Virus record (IMG/VR): IMGVR_UViG_3300037882_001703
Coordinates: 1 to 44,638 of that record
DNA length: 44,638 nt
Direction: 5' to 3' (one strand)
Origin: a virus
This document shows, in pieces, positions 32,501 through 41,234 of this stretch. Each line of letters opens with the position of its first letter. Within the stretch, counting starts at the first letter, position 1. The translations under genes and the position numbers were made by a program. The notes beneath the pieces were generated by a model, which was not told the DNA's origin, did not search any database, and saw nothing but the letters and a program-made list of their open reading frames with translations.

Positions 32501-35500
32501 AAAAGAAGATACAGTTGTATTTACAGAACGACCTAAAAATGTAAGAGATACTTATGACAATTTATTAGATGCAGACCAATTACAGCATTTGCACGTTTTA
32601 GATGCAAGTGGTAAAAAAGCTATGAGTAAAGAACAAATAAAATCAGCGATTGATGATATTGAAAATGGCATACCAAGTGTAGGGGCTGATACTTTGCTTA
32701 ATACTATTGAACAAGCAACAAAAGATGGTAATTTGCCTGTTATAGAAAGTGGGTTTAAAATTGCAATTCCATTAGAAGATGTATTGAACATTAAAAACGA
32801 AGTAAGTGGCGAACCATTTGACGAAAAAAACTTAATGAGTTGGTTGAATGATGAAAGCCATAGTTTAACACTCGAACATCAACAAATATTAGATAACGAA
32901 TTAAATAACATTATTTATGAATACGAACAAGGAGGAATTGAAACAGAAATTCCAAAATCTAAACCCACAACAGAAACAACAAGTAGTAAAGTCGCTGAAC
33001 CAAAAGTTAGCGATGCAACAACTAATGAAAAAGCACAACCCACAGAACCAAAAGTAGAAACGCCAATAGTAGAAAAAAGTGAACCAATAGCAGATAAAGA
33101 AAGAACAATAGGCAAGTATGAAAAACTTGCAATGGAGTATGCTAAAAAAATTGATAAAGTAGAACTACCAAGTTGGGCAAAAATTGACGATGCTAATACA
33201 AACAAACAAGGTGGCGATTACGATAGTTTTAAAAAAGCATTAAGCAAATCAGTAATTGAAATGGGTAAACTATTAGATGAAGGAGTTGAATTTGCAAAAG
33301 CAGCAAAAGAAGCCATTTCACACCTATTAGAAATTAATCCAAAAGCAGATAAAAAAGAAGTTGAAGATTGGTTTTCAAATCATTACAAAGAAAATATTGA
33401 CGATAAAACACCACCTATAAACAGTAGTGGGGATAGTAGTGGTGTAAAAAGTGAGAAAGTTACAATAGATGGAGTTCATATAGAGTTACCACCATTCCAA
33501 AATAGACATTCAGATATTGATAGAGTAAGAAATAATTTCGGATTTGAAGAAATAGAAAGTGAACATATTAGTTTGCTTCAACAGAAAAAAAATGCAGAAG
33601 ACACCATAAGAGAATGGCAAGAAAAGGGGATTTATGATGCAGAAGTAAAAAAGGTAGTTGATAAATCGCTTGAAGCATCTATTGATATTAATGAGCAAAA
33701 TATATTGGCACAACACATTGCCAACTTAGATTATGCTTTAAAGAGTGGTGAAATTGATAGATTTTCAAAAGATTACGATAAATTGTCAATGAATTTGGAT
33801 GAAGCAACACGAGCATTAAGAAAAGCAAGGAGTGATGCTGCAAGGCAATTAGGTAGTCAAAATTTATTTATTGCACAACAAAGTGGAATGATACCGACAA
33901 GTGTTGTAGAAGTTGAGCAACAAATGAGAGAAGCGAATAAAGTTGATGTTCTTACAGATGAGCAAAAAAAAGATGCAGAACGTATTTGGGAAAATTTCAA
34001 AGACTTTCACAAAGAAGAAGAAGTGTCGAAAGAGTTGTTCAATGACATAATCAAATTGGCAACCCAAGACTATTTGGAACAAGCGAAAGAACAAGCAAAA
34101 AAAACAAATACACCTGCCAAAAGTAAAAAAACAAAAGAAGATTACAAGACTGAAAGAGTTTCTATAAAACAGTCTATTAAGGATAAATTAAGAGAATCAA
34201 GGGGCAAAGCAAACGATGTTGTAAATGCTTCTATTGACTTTCTTAAATTAGCTCCTGATGTGTTTAAATTAATAAGGAGTTATGTAGAAGAAGCATCTGA
34301 TATTACCTTAGATAAAGTAAAGGAATATTTGAAAAAAGATTTAGAAGAAGCCACCGAAGAAAAAATAGCTGATGAAGAAATTAACAAGTTGGTTGCAGGG
34401 GAATATTTCAAAAAGGGCAACAAGCAAAGTGATGTAAACAAAAAACTTTACGAATTAAGACAAGAACAAAAGTACCTTAATGATTATGAGTTATTGCAAC
34501 AAGGAATTGACCCAAAAACAAAAAAGAAAGCAACAGAAATAGAAAAAAATCAAGCGTTACGAGAATTAAGAGAACGTAATGAAAGACTATATAAAGAACT
34601 TGAATTAGGCAAATATTCAGATGAAGCAAAGAACGAAGCAGCACAAAAATCTGCTCAAAAAAGCATTGACGATTTACAAGAAAAAATAGACAATAACGAA
34701 CTTGAAATTGAGAAAGCAGAAAAGCTAAATGAAACTGCAAAGACAAAAGAACTTCGTGAAAAACGCGATGATTTAAGAAAAGAAATTGAGCAAAAAAGAA
34801 AGGACGCTAAAGTTGGCAAATATTCAGATGAAGCAAAATTTGAATCATCTGCCAATGCTAAAATCAAAGCAAATGAAAAGGCTATTGCAGAGTATGAAAG
34901 ACGTTTAAAAGAAGGAGATTTTATACCTAATGTTCCAATAAAAAGCATATTTGAAAACAGTAAATTAAGAAAAGAAAACCAAGAGTTATTTAATAAATTT
35001 CAAGAAAGTGAAGCCCGAAAAGACCAACTTGCTTTAGACTATTATAAAGCAATGACTAAAAATGAACAAGAGGGCAAACATAAGTATAATAAAGCATTGG
35101 ATAAAGTAGGGGGTATTGCAAACACTACTATTGCTACATTACAAGGTACACAAGCGATGTTTGATAGAAGTTTATTTTATGTTCAAAATTTACCAATGGT
35201 ATTATCTCACCCATTCAGAACGGCTGCTGCTGAAAGATTTTTTTGGAGGGATTCTTTTAAGAAAAAAATATTTGATACTCAAATGAAAATTTTGCATAGA
35301 AGCGAGTTTTGGAAAGAACTTGAAGATGTAGGACTTGCAATATATGAACCAACAAGCAGTAAAACAGAATTGCAAAATGAAATACACGGTGGCGAAGCTA
35401 ATTTGTGGAGCAAAACAAAAGTAGGACAAGCGATTGAGCGTGGTAATGCTTCGTTCCAAAATAACATAAGACTTACTGCATATTTAGAAGCTACAAGCCA

Positions 35501-36479
35501 ATTAAGAAATGGGGAAAACGCAATACCTTATGAAAGCAATCCTAAACTATATAAAGACATTGCAAGGGTTGTAAATGAAATGACAGGACACGGGGAAGTT
35601 TTAGATGGCATAAAAAATAGCAAATCAACATCAGAGTTTATAAATAGAATAATTTGGTCAACTAAAATGTATGCTTCTACATTGAATTTATTAGGTTTTG
35701 GGGATATTATTAGACCAAAAGGAATGATGGAAGAGATAGGAAAATCATTAGGATTAAAAGTTAAACAAACCGATGCAGCGAGAGGATTTTATTCAAGTTT
35801 ATCGCCAGAAGGCAGAAAATTTGCAATGCAACAAGTAGGTAGAGCATTAATAACAGGCAGTTCTATATTGATAGGAGCATATATGTATAAAGTATTAAAC
35901 AAAAAAACAGACGATGAATTGAATGTAGAATTTGACCCAAGAAGCCCAAATTTTGGCAACATAACAATAAATGGAGAAAATTCAATAAGTGTATTTGGTA
36001 GATTTTCAAGTACGTTAGGGGCTATTGCACAAGTTGGTAGTGGGCAAAAAATATCGACTAAGACGGGGAAAACTAATTATTTAGGTCAAGGCTTTGCAGA
36101 CAAAACAAGTGGTCAAGTAGCATTCCAATCATTATTTAGAGGTAAAATGACCCCATCAGCAGGGTTAGCATACGATTATTTGCTAAATAATGGTAAAAAT
36201 TCATTTACAGGAGAAAGAATGACAGCAGCTAACACAGCAGAAAATGCAATATTGCCTTTTTCAGTAAGAGATATGGCTTATGACATTAAAAATAACAATG
36301 CAATAGTGGCAACATCAAAAACATTAGCTAAACTTTACGGGTTCAATATAAAAAGCAAATCACAATTTGAATCACAATCAAAAGAAGTAAAAGCACAAGA
36401 AAAATTGTATAAGCAAGAACACCCTGAAAAGTTTAAATCATCAAGCAAAAGCAAATCACAACCAATACGAAACGAATAA
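29523..36479 (+). CDS. Giant internal virion / polyvalent-type protein (2318 aa)
   Basis: The ATG at 29523 is chosen (a longer frame starts inside the previous gene). Regions: residues 1-60, a small domain with YIQELYNQLGGKSKFGEYKD; 60-110, Pro/Gln/Thr-rich linker; 230-480, hydrophobic and amphipathic helices (PSAGGLVGDIAMFSPVNKIG, GMGMVALMEGLPIITSLPKY) suited to membrane insertion; about 520-1500, several unknown domains separated by Pro/Glu/Thr linkers; 1600-1860, highly charged coiled coil with an internal repeat GKYSDEAK at 1696 and 1765; about 1880-2250, a helical C-terminal domain like those ending large polyvalent phage proteins, with hydrophobic ITGSSILIGAYMYKVL. Probably ejected with DNA to form a channel and act in the host cell. 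No peptidoglycan hydrolase motif is obvious. Confidence 0.7.
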   Translation: MDERYIQELYNQLGGKSKFGEYKDFSNLITTNKDYQQAFHKEVGESVLGNFNDFSTLVKKKDGTQGTTPTAKPSQDGAATQKPTPTQSPLGVPTFNDLVLGGNKPQQEQIQPATMQGIDKFNEDTKRMLGGQGIGMQTNEQIAPKIKEKFDQKGALAIQEERGIIHKENKIKGIKKTAEKRIIAKGGNPNDEDVLNSEVEDVKNSINKGVLKYNEETKTYQRDAGIIEGFLRGLNKNVLNTSYGITKGINAALGGDNTEKEKQQAAELDAADRDPYGSFAHSFNIFKTDEDKRLLEIAKKTKGDELNYEGLIPSAGGLVGDIAMFSPVNKIGAGLDILTAGQKAAKVGTALGIAYTKNYGAKSNELFQQLKNEGYSDEEAAHKASIDATAQAIPHTMFEAALFGGAIPHAKPAKDFMDAIGKMAKRTAGFSAANAPVQLGDEAIKAMQGYDTDGWEGRVKSAIFNGMGMVALMEGLPIITSLPKYAQSAMKEYANSPTIRPLVDKMLDSDLAKGSLWDIEGIRKRLDDYKAATDPLRGIVPDDKMASIGGLQEKRNNIQAVIDGVTEKIKALEIDKKAAPALAKSFDEKIATIQKFVGDKQSEIDAIDKKIKTFDKVDNPLEHEVDDETGEPINKDLSKSPYSIADENGKLQKVSQEDFTKAMEDKSLDGKQWHIDKEGDEIILKNAVENFGGKYDENTNTATNGDTKTQGEEIKAEKPTIEVVEGVGEGNEPIASKEGSPATTEPIEATQPTKVSKEVADHIAGLNDTETYTAYVDSVNEIPEQFRDRAKKLDGEITTRKSFLGIPYGKENVINRYRYEFTGKEAKEEFNRQQGIENKTATQPTAKVKVEEPNVSETEKVVTNPSGSEEPPLPKGDPIVTPNGLTESERQVLIEKRKKSTAITEQEKIENGLVALTKKLNAKGTLPTDKRNINSKISQLVRKLNAEAGYEKYRYNNDGVVGKSTTVRKGSIKGTTRFKPLSEVNRDANNGSIKEDTVVFTERPKNVRDTYDNLLDADQLQHLHVLDASGKKAMSKEQIKSAIDDIENGIPSVGADTLLNTIEQATKDGNLPVIESGFKIAIPLEDVLNIKNEVSGEPFDEKNLMSWLNDESHSLTLEHQQILDNELNNIIYEYEQGGIETEIPKSKPTTETTSSKVAEPKVSDATTNEKAQPTEPKVETPIVEKSEPIADKERTIGKYEKLAMEYAKKIDKVELPSWAKIDDANTNKQGGDYDSFKKALSKSVIEMGKLLDEGVEFAKAAKEAISHLLEINPKADKKEVEDWFSNHYKENIDDKTPPINSSGDSSGVKSEKVTIDGVHIELPPFQNRHSDIDRVRNNFGFEEIESEHISLLQQKKNAEDTIREWQEKGIYDAEVKKVVDKSLEASIDINEQNILAQHIANLDYALKSGEIDRFSKDYDKLSMNLDEATRALRKARSDAARQLGSQNLFIAQQSGMIPTSVVEVEQQMREANKVDVLTDEQKKDAERIWENFKDFHKEEEVSKELFNDIIKLATQDYLEQAKEQAKKTNTPAKSKKTKEDYKTERVSIKQSIKDKLRESRGKANDVVNASIDFLKLAPDVFKLIRSYVEEASDITLDKVKEYLKKDLEEATEEKIADEEINKLVAGEYFKKGNKQSDVNKKLYELRQEQKYLNDYELLQQGIDPKTKKKATEIEKNQALRELRERNERLYKELELGKYSDEAKNEAAQKSAQKSIDDLQEKIDNNELEIEKAEKLNETAKTKELREKRDDLRKEIEQKRKDAKVGKYSDEAKFESSANAKIKANEKAIAEYERRLKEGDFIPNVPIKSIFENSKLRKENQELFNKFQESEARKDQLALDYYKAMTKNEQEGKHKYNKALDKVGGIANTTIATLQGTQAMFDRSLFYVQNLPMVLSHPFRTAAAERFFWRDSFKKKIFDTQMKILHRSEFWKELEDVGLAIYEPTSSKTELQNEIHGGEANLWSKTKVGQAIERGNASFQNNIRLTAYLEATSQLRNGENAIPYESNPKLYKDIARVVNEMTGHGEVLDGIKNSKSTSEFINRIIWSTKMYASTLNLLGFGDIIRPKGMMEEIGKSLGLKVKQTDAARGFYSSLSPEGRKFAMQQVGRALITGSSILIGAYMYKVLNKKTDDELNVEFDPRSPNFGNITINGENSISVFGRFSSTLGAIAQVGSGQKISTKTGKTNYLGQGFADKTSGQVAFQSLFRGKMTPSAGLAYDYLLNNGKNSFTGERMTAANTAENAILPFSVRDMAYDIKNNNAIVATSKTLAKLYGFNIKSKSQFESQSKEVKAQEKLYKQEHPEKFKSSSKSKSQPIRNE
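34608..34837 (+). repeat. Internal 69-codon repeat in the giant gene
   Basis: A 23-base stretch encoding GKYSDEAK is repeated exactly at 34608-34630 and 34815-34837, a period of 207 bases (69 codons). Flanking Lys/Glu-rich sequence is only loosely similar, so an old duplication in the coiled coil is likely. Confidence 0.7.
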
Positions 36480-36486
36480 AAAATAT

Positions 36487-36522
36487 TTTACGCAATCGTT
36501 TGCATAAAAACATTTATTTTTG
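36487..36522 (+). promoter_or_regulatory. Tail-fibre promoter with operator-like site 5
   Basis: ACGCAATCGTTTGCAT (36490-36505) carries both half-sites of the palindrome in compressed form. TATTTTTG (36515-36522) is a good -7 box; the start near 36529 leaves a leader of about 12 bases before the ATG at 36541. The site overlaps where the -33 box should be, consistent with repression or with activator replacement of -33. Confidence 0.65.
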
Positions 36523-36540
36523 TAAAGCAAATAAAATAAG

Positions 36541-37044
36541 ATGCCATTAGTACCAAATTTTTCAGTAAGTCAATCATTAGGTAATCCTAGTGTATTGACA
36601 TTTACTGATACTTCAACAGGTAGTGATAGTGCAATAGAGCAAAGAAGAATATACTTAGAGAAAGCAGATGGCACTTTAATTACAGGTAATTTTATAGGTT
36701 GGTTATATCCTGATAGTCCAGTTGAATTTGATGTTTTAAATAGAGATTATGGACTTAAAGTAAAAGTAGAATGGCTTGATGGTTCTAATAATATACTATA
36801 TGTAAAGATTTATGAAATGGGCTTTGTAGCATATACAAGTAATTTTATAAACGAACTTACACAACAAGAAACAGCATTACCAAACATAGTAGGTGGGATT
36901 AATTATTGGAGTAGTAAAGCAGAGCTAATTTTACTTGTAGATAATGTAAACAAAGCAATAGCATTAGGAGCAGATTATAAAAAAACACAAGTATTTTTAA
37001 ATAATGCTTATGAAATGATTAGTAACCAAACTAAATACTTTTAA
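36541..37044 (+). CDS. TSTGSD-module structural protein 1 (167 aa)
   Basis: Begins FSVSQSLGNPSVLTFTDTSTGSD then RRIYLEKADGTLI: an Ig-like/beta-sandwich module frequently seen in Bacteroidota phage tail regions. Residues 110-167 are helical (SKAELILLVDNVNKAIALGA). The next gene repeats the first module, so the two are paralogues. It probably belongs to tail appendages. The start overlaps none; promoter is directly upstream. Confidence 0.65.
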   Translation: MPLVPNFSVSQSLGNPSVLTFTDTSTGSDSAIEQRRIYLEKADGTLITGNFIGWLYPDSPVEFDVLNRDYGLKVKVEWLDGSNNILYVKIYEMGFVAYTSNFINELTQQETALPNIVGGINYWSSKAELILLVDNVNKAIALGADYKKTQVFLNNAYEMISNQTKYF

Positions 37045-37388
37045 TGGCATTTAATCCTTCATTTACGGTTAAACAACTTTATGCAACCCCAAATATATTG
37101 AGGGTTACAGATACAAGTACAGGTAGTGATGCTAATATTACAGGACGTAGAGTATTTTTAAGAAAGGACGATGGGACGTATTTAGTACCAAGTGGAACAA
37201 CCACAGATTACATAGATTTCCCTTTATCACTTGGGAGTTACATTGATATTGATGTTTTAGATAAGGATTATGCTTTTGAATACAAGGTTCAATGGCTCGG
37301 AAATGACCCAACACCATACACCATAAGAATTACAGAAGATGGGAACAATAGAATTACAGAAGACAGCGATACTCGAATTACTCAATAA
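37044..37388 (+). CDS. TSTGSD-module structural protein 2 (114 aa)
   Basis: Paralogue of the preceding protein over the first 75 residues (FTVKQLYATPNILRVTDTST, then RRVFLRKDDGTYLV). It lacks the C-terminal helical part and ends in a short repeat (RITEDGNNRITEDSDTRIT). Start overlaps the preceding stop by one base (TAATG). Probably a tail or fibre adaptor. Confidence 0.65.
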   Translation: MAFNPSFTVKQLYATPNILRVTDTSTGSDANITGRRVFLRKDDGTYLVPSGTTTDYIDFPLSLGSYIDIDVLDKDYAFEYKVQWLGNDPTPYTIRITEDGNNRITEDSDTRITQ

Positions 37389-37399
37389 AAAATATTAAA

Positions 37400-38509
37400 A
37401 TGCCACAAGCGAAAATAACAGACCTAACTCCAGCAGCAGCATTAACAGGGAATGAATTGATTGAAGCTGTACAAAGTGGGGCAAGTGTAAAAGTACCTTT
37501 AACTACATTTGTAAGGACAGATGCTAATCAAACTATTACCACTCAAAAAATATTTAAGCAAGATGTATTAAAAATAGCAAATACAAGTAACGACCAACTT
37601 GCAAAAATAAATTATGACGAAACAGCAACCGATGATACAGAAGTTATTTTCCCAGTTGGAGTTGATGATGGGAGTGGTAATTTTATTGGCACAGTAGTTT
37701 ATGAAGAAAATTTACCAAATGTATTACCTAATAGTGGAGTAATAGCAGGTTCTTATACAAGTGCAAATATTACAGTAGATGCTAAAGGTAGAATTACAGC
37801 AGCAGCTAATGGGAGTAGTGGGGGGGCATCATCATTTGATGATTTTATTCCAAGTGATGTAAGTAACAACCCAACAGTAATAAGCAATCAATATAATGTA
37901 GTAAGAGGTGGGGGAAATACTAATGGGTATTTAATATTGCCCCCTGCGGCTCAAGTTGGTGATATATTTTATATTATTAGTAGAGATGTTGATTTTACAT
38001 TTGATATAGATGCTAATGCTAATGAATATATTAATAGATTACCTACAACATCTTATGGTTCTTATGCTTCTTTTGATAAAAGCTATTATAATCAATTAAT
38101 TAAATTCCAATTAACTACCATAGGGTCAGGCAATAAGATTTGGCATTATAGTATTCAATCCAATTACATATCACAAGAAAAGACTTATAAGGTATATAGT
38201 GCTTTAGTAGATTGTAATAGTGGAACTCCTACTGCAAATGTTTTACAAAATGACTTTGGCTCTACAACTTTTACTTTTACAAACCCATCAAATGCTTTAA
38301 TCGCAGTTACAGCTTCATCTGCTATATTTACATCAAATAAAACAGTTATGATGAGTGGTAATTTGAATAATGGGGGACAACCATATTTTGTGATAGGAGT
38401 ATCAAATACTACATCTGTTTGTAATTTTGGGTTGTTTTTATATGATGGAACAACAAGTGGCACACCAAATTTTGGAAATGTATTATTTGAAATTCGAGTA
38501 TATAATTAA
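37400..38509 (+). CDS. Tail fibre protein (369 aa)
   Basis: N-terminal anchor domain KITDLTPAAALTGNELIEAV (common opening of fibre proteins), then an element SGVIAGSYTSANITVDAKGR with IT.AANG that is the classic phage-fibre repeat. A Gly/Ser linker (GSSGGASS, about 137-144) leads to a C-terminal beta domain (residues 150-369), likely the receptor-binding tip. Trimeric fibre is inferred from the repeat family. Confidence 0.75.
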   Translation: MPQAKITDLTPAAALTGNELIEAVQSGASVKVPLTTFVRTDANQTITTQKIFKQDVLKIANTSNDQLAKINYDETATDDTEVIFPVGVDDGSGNFIGTVVYEENLPNVLPNSGVIAGSYTSANITVDAKGRITAAANGSSGGASSFDDFIPSDVSNNPTVISNQYNVVRGGGNTNGYLILPPAAQVGDIFYIISRDVDFTFDIDANANEYINRLPTTSYGSYASFDKSYYNQLIKFQLTTIGSGNKIWHYSIQSNYISQEKTYKVYSALVDCNSGTPTANVLQNDFGSTTFTFTNPSNALIAVTASSAIFTSNKTVMMSGNLNNGGQPYFVIGVSNTTSVCNFGLFLYDGTTSGTPNFGNVLFEIRVYN

Positions 38510-38515
38510 CAACTA

Positions 38516-38773
38516 ATGACAGTCTTATACACATCAATAACATTAGACAACACTACATATTACGCTGAAAAGTTTGATTATAATTTAGGTGTTGCATTAG
38601 CTAATAATAGAACATTAGCTAACAATGCTAATTTTATGCAAAATAGGTCGTTGCTTCGAGTTCAAATTGAAAGTTCAAATATTGCCATAACAGAAGTTCA
38701 AGATATATTTTCGGCTCAAAAATGTTTAGATAACGCAAAGTATTTAATTGACAATCCAAACTTATTTAATTAA
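38516..38773 (+). CDS. Small tail-region protein (85 aa)
   Basis: Begins MTVLYTSITLDNTTYYAEKF; beta N-terminus and a C-terminal helix (DIFSAQKCLDNAKYLIDNPN). The end resembles the C-terminus of the 167-aa TSTGSD protein (NNAYEMISNQTKYF), which suggests a shared helical tail. It overlaps the next gene by one base. Role unknown; perhaps a fibre chaperone or adaptor. Confidence 0.65.
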   Translation: MTVLYTSITLDNTTYYAEKFDYNLGVALANNRTLANNANFMQNRSLLRVQIESSNIAITEVQDIFSAQKCLDNAKYLIDNPNLFN

Positions 38774-39327
38774 TGTCATCTATACTACCAATACCATCAA
38801 TAATATCTCTATCTAAAATTTGCGAATATTTGGCAAAATATGATAGCATTATAGATAATGGACTAAACAATGGTAGTTTAAATTCAAACCTTTCAAAAGA
38901 GATATATCAAGCAAGAAAGAATGTTGAATATATGTACAATGAAAACCCAACAGATATTAATTTAGTATTGATGGGTGATTATTTATATGCTTTATGTAGT
39001 GGATTAATGTCAAAGGCAAAAACAATATTTGGTAGTAATGGTGGTGTAATTATACCTCCTAATAGTTCTACAAATGTCTATGCTTTTGCACAATTAAGGA
39101 TAGTAGTAGATGGCAATAGTGGAAGTCCGATAGTAAACACAAGTACGTATCAAAATAACGAATTAATAGGGGCAACAGAGCTTTATCAAATAACAATAGC
39201 ACAACAAATAATGTATGTAGGGACAGGATATACATTTAACTCTGTTACTGGGACATTAACATTTGTAAACTATATTTGGAATACAGACGATGTAGCAGTT
39301 TTAACATTTAATAAAAAGATTAATTAA
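38773..39327 (+). CDS. Tail-region protein with helical head and beta tail (184 aa)
   Basis: Residues 1-85 are helical (SLSKICEYLAKYDSIIDNGL, INLVLMGDYLYALCSGLMSK); 95-184 form a beta domain (FAQLRIVVDGNSGSPIVNTS, MYVGTGYTFNSVTGTLTF). One-base overlaps on both sides show tight coupling with the fibre genes. Probably a minor fibre or baseplate-like component. No family recognised. Confidence 0.65.
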   Translation: MSSILPIPSIISLSKICEYLAKYDSIIDNGLNNGSLNSNLSKEIYQARKNVEYMYNENPTDINLVLMGDYLYALCSGLMSKAKTIFGSNGGVIIPPNSSTNVYAFAQLRIVVDGNSGSPIVNTSTYQNNELIGATELYQITIAQQIMYVGTGYTFNSVTGTLTFVNYIWNTDDVAVLTFNKKIN

Positions 39328-41216
39328 TGAAAAAAATAATATTCATAATTGCTATTCTATTTTGTTCTATTACAAAAGCACAAAATTGGAATACAGTAAC
39401 ACAAGGGACAAAAACCACATTAACAAATTTTATAGGGGCAACTAAAATTGATAGTGGGCTTATAATACCAAAGGTAAATTCACTTAGCTATTTTAGGTTT
39501 AAAGATAGTATAGGGTCTTTAGTGTTATACACAGATAGTCTTTATTTAAGAACTGTTGCAGGATGGAGTAATATTAGCAGAAAGTCTAATGGGACAGTTG
39601 GCAATACTATCTATACAGGTGATGGTACATTAAATGCTGATAGAGTAATAGATGGGAATGGGAATAGTTTACAAATAAATAATGGGCAATTCGCAATAGG
39701 AAATTTATTTATTTCGCCATATACATCATTAAAAAGAATTGTTAGAACTCCAACTCCAACACTAAGCAATCAGTATATGCCAATGTCAGTAAATGGCATA
39801 TATGGCAATAGTGCAGGGAATATCGTAGATACATTGTATAAGCATTATGTTGATAGTGTCGCAAGAAACGATACAGCTTTTGCTAAGTTGAATTTTGCCA
39901 ATTTATTTACAAGCAACAATATATTTACGTACAATAATTTAGGATTAGCAGGAACAAGTGGAGGAACGGTAAGTTTCAATTATGACGATGCAGCAGCAGT
40001 AAATGCAGAAACTTTAGTATTCCCAAATGTAAGTGGCGATAGTGTAGCATACAGACAATGGGTAAGGGGATTAATTGGGGCAAGTGCAACTGGTGGAACT
40101 GTTACAAGCGTATCAAGAACAAATGGAGTTGGTATTACTGCAACAGTAACAAATGCAACTACAACGCCAAACATAACAATAGCAGTTGATACAAGTGATG
40201 CAAGTATATTGAGTAGGCAACGATCTGCAAGTACCTACCAACCAATATTGACAAGTGGCACAAATATTAAGACAATCAATTCTACCTCATTATTAGGTAG
40301 TGGTAATGTTGCAGTAGGTACAGTTACATCTGTAACAGGTACTTTGCCAATATTAGTAGCCACAGGTACATCAACCCCTGTAATAAGTATTGATACAGCA
40401 TCAACAGTTAAAACAGGTGTTGTATCAACAGGTTCGCAATCTTTTTTAGGGCAAAAGACATTTACAGGAACAGATGCCACTACAACAGTTGGGTTATCAG
40501 TTAAAAATAGTTTAGGGTACACAACATTTGAAGTAAGAAATGATGGTGGTGTTACAATAGGACAAAGTAATAATAGTGGTGCAGCACAAGCAGCATTAAC
40601 AGTTAGAAGTAATACAAATACAGATATGGTAGTTGGTAATACATTATTACAATCACCTGCAACTATACAACCAGTATCAAGTAATTCATTAACTATTGGT
40701 ATGAATAATAGCATTATGAGTGCTGCAAATAATGGGATTGTTTTAGGACCTTCAAATAGAAATGCAGCTAACTCTACTGGGGAATTTAATATCTTGGCAG
40801 GGCAAAGTAATAATATATCTCAATCAGGGGCATCATTTAATTATTTTAAAATATCTCCAACTATTAACTTAAATGCAAATGCCACATCAAGTGCAATAAG
40901 TAGAGGTATATATTATAATCCAACTGTAACTAATTTAACAGGTAGTGGAGGTACTGCATCACATAGAGCTTGGGAAAATACAAGTGGTAATATGTTATTT
41001 GGGACTACTAGTGGAAGTGTTGGAATTGGGGCAACAACAACAATAAATGCAAGTGCAATAGTTCAAGTTACATCTACAACACAAGGTATATTAGGTACAA
41101 GAATGACAACAACGCAAAAATTAGCAATAGCAAGCCCAGCAGAAGGATTAGAAGTATATGATTTAACACTTCACCAAAAAAGCTATTTCAACGGTACAAT
41201 TTGGATTAATTATTAA
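39327..41216 (+). CDS. Secreted tail-fibre-like protein with signal peptide (629 aa)
   Basis: Residues 1-19 (MKKIIFIIAILFCSITKAQ) are a typical Sec signal peptide with likely cleavage after KA or KAQ, very common in Bacteroidota exported proteins. The mature part is fibre-like: repeats rich in Thr/Ser/Gly/Asn, two GTVTSV segments, GSGNVAVGTVTSV, and a C-terminal QGILGTRMTTTQKLAIASPA with EGLEVYDL...YFNGTIW, a Bacteroidota fibre ending. A signal peptide is unusual on a virion protein, which is assembled in the cytoplasm. It may be added later, anchored on the cell surface, or act as a decoy or exclusion factor. Ends the fibre operon before the lysis genes. Confidence 0.7.
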   Translation: MKKIIFIIAILFCSITKAQNWNTVTQGTKTTLTNFIGATKIDSGLIIPKVNSLSYFRFKDSIGSLVLYTDSLYLRTVAGWSNISRKSNGTVGNTIYTGDGTLNADRVIDGNGNSLQINNGQFAIGNLFISPYTSLKRIVRTPTPTLSNQYMPMSVNGIYGNSAGNIVDTLYKHYVDSVARNDTAFAKLNFANLFTSNNIFTYNNLGLAGTSGGTVSFNYDDAAAVNAETLVFPNVSGDSVAYRQWVRGLIGASATGGTVTSVSRTNGVGITATVTNATTTPNITIAVDTSDASILSRQRSASTYQPILTSGTNIKTINSTSLLGSGNVAVGTVTSVTGTLPILVATGTSTPVISIDTASTVKTGVVSTGSQSFLGQKTFTGTDATTTVGLSVKNSLGYTTFEVRNDGGVTIGQSNNSGAAQAALTVRSNTNTDMVVGNTLLQSPATIQPVSSNSLTIGMNNSIMSAANNGIVLGPSNRNAANSTGEFNILAGQSNNISQSGASFNYFKISPTINLNANATSSAISRGIYYNPTVTNLTGSGGTASHRAWENTSGNMLFGTTSGSVGIGATTTINASAIVQVTSTTQGILGTRMTTTQKLAIASPAEGLEVYDLTLHQKSYFNGTIWINY

Positions 41217-41234
41217 CCCTTAAATAAATATTTT

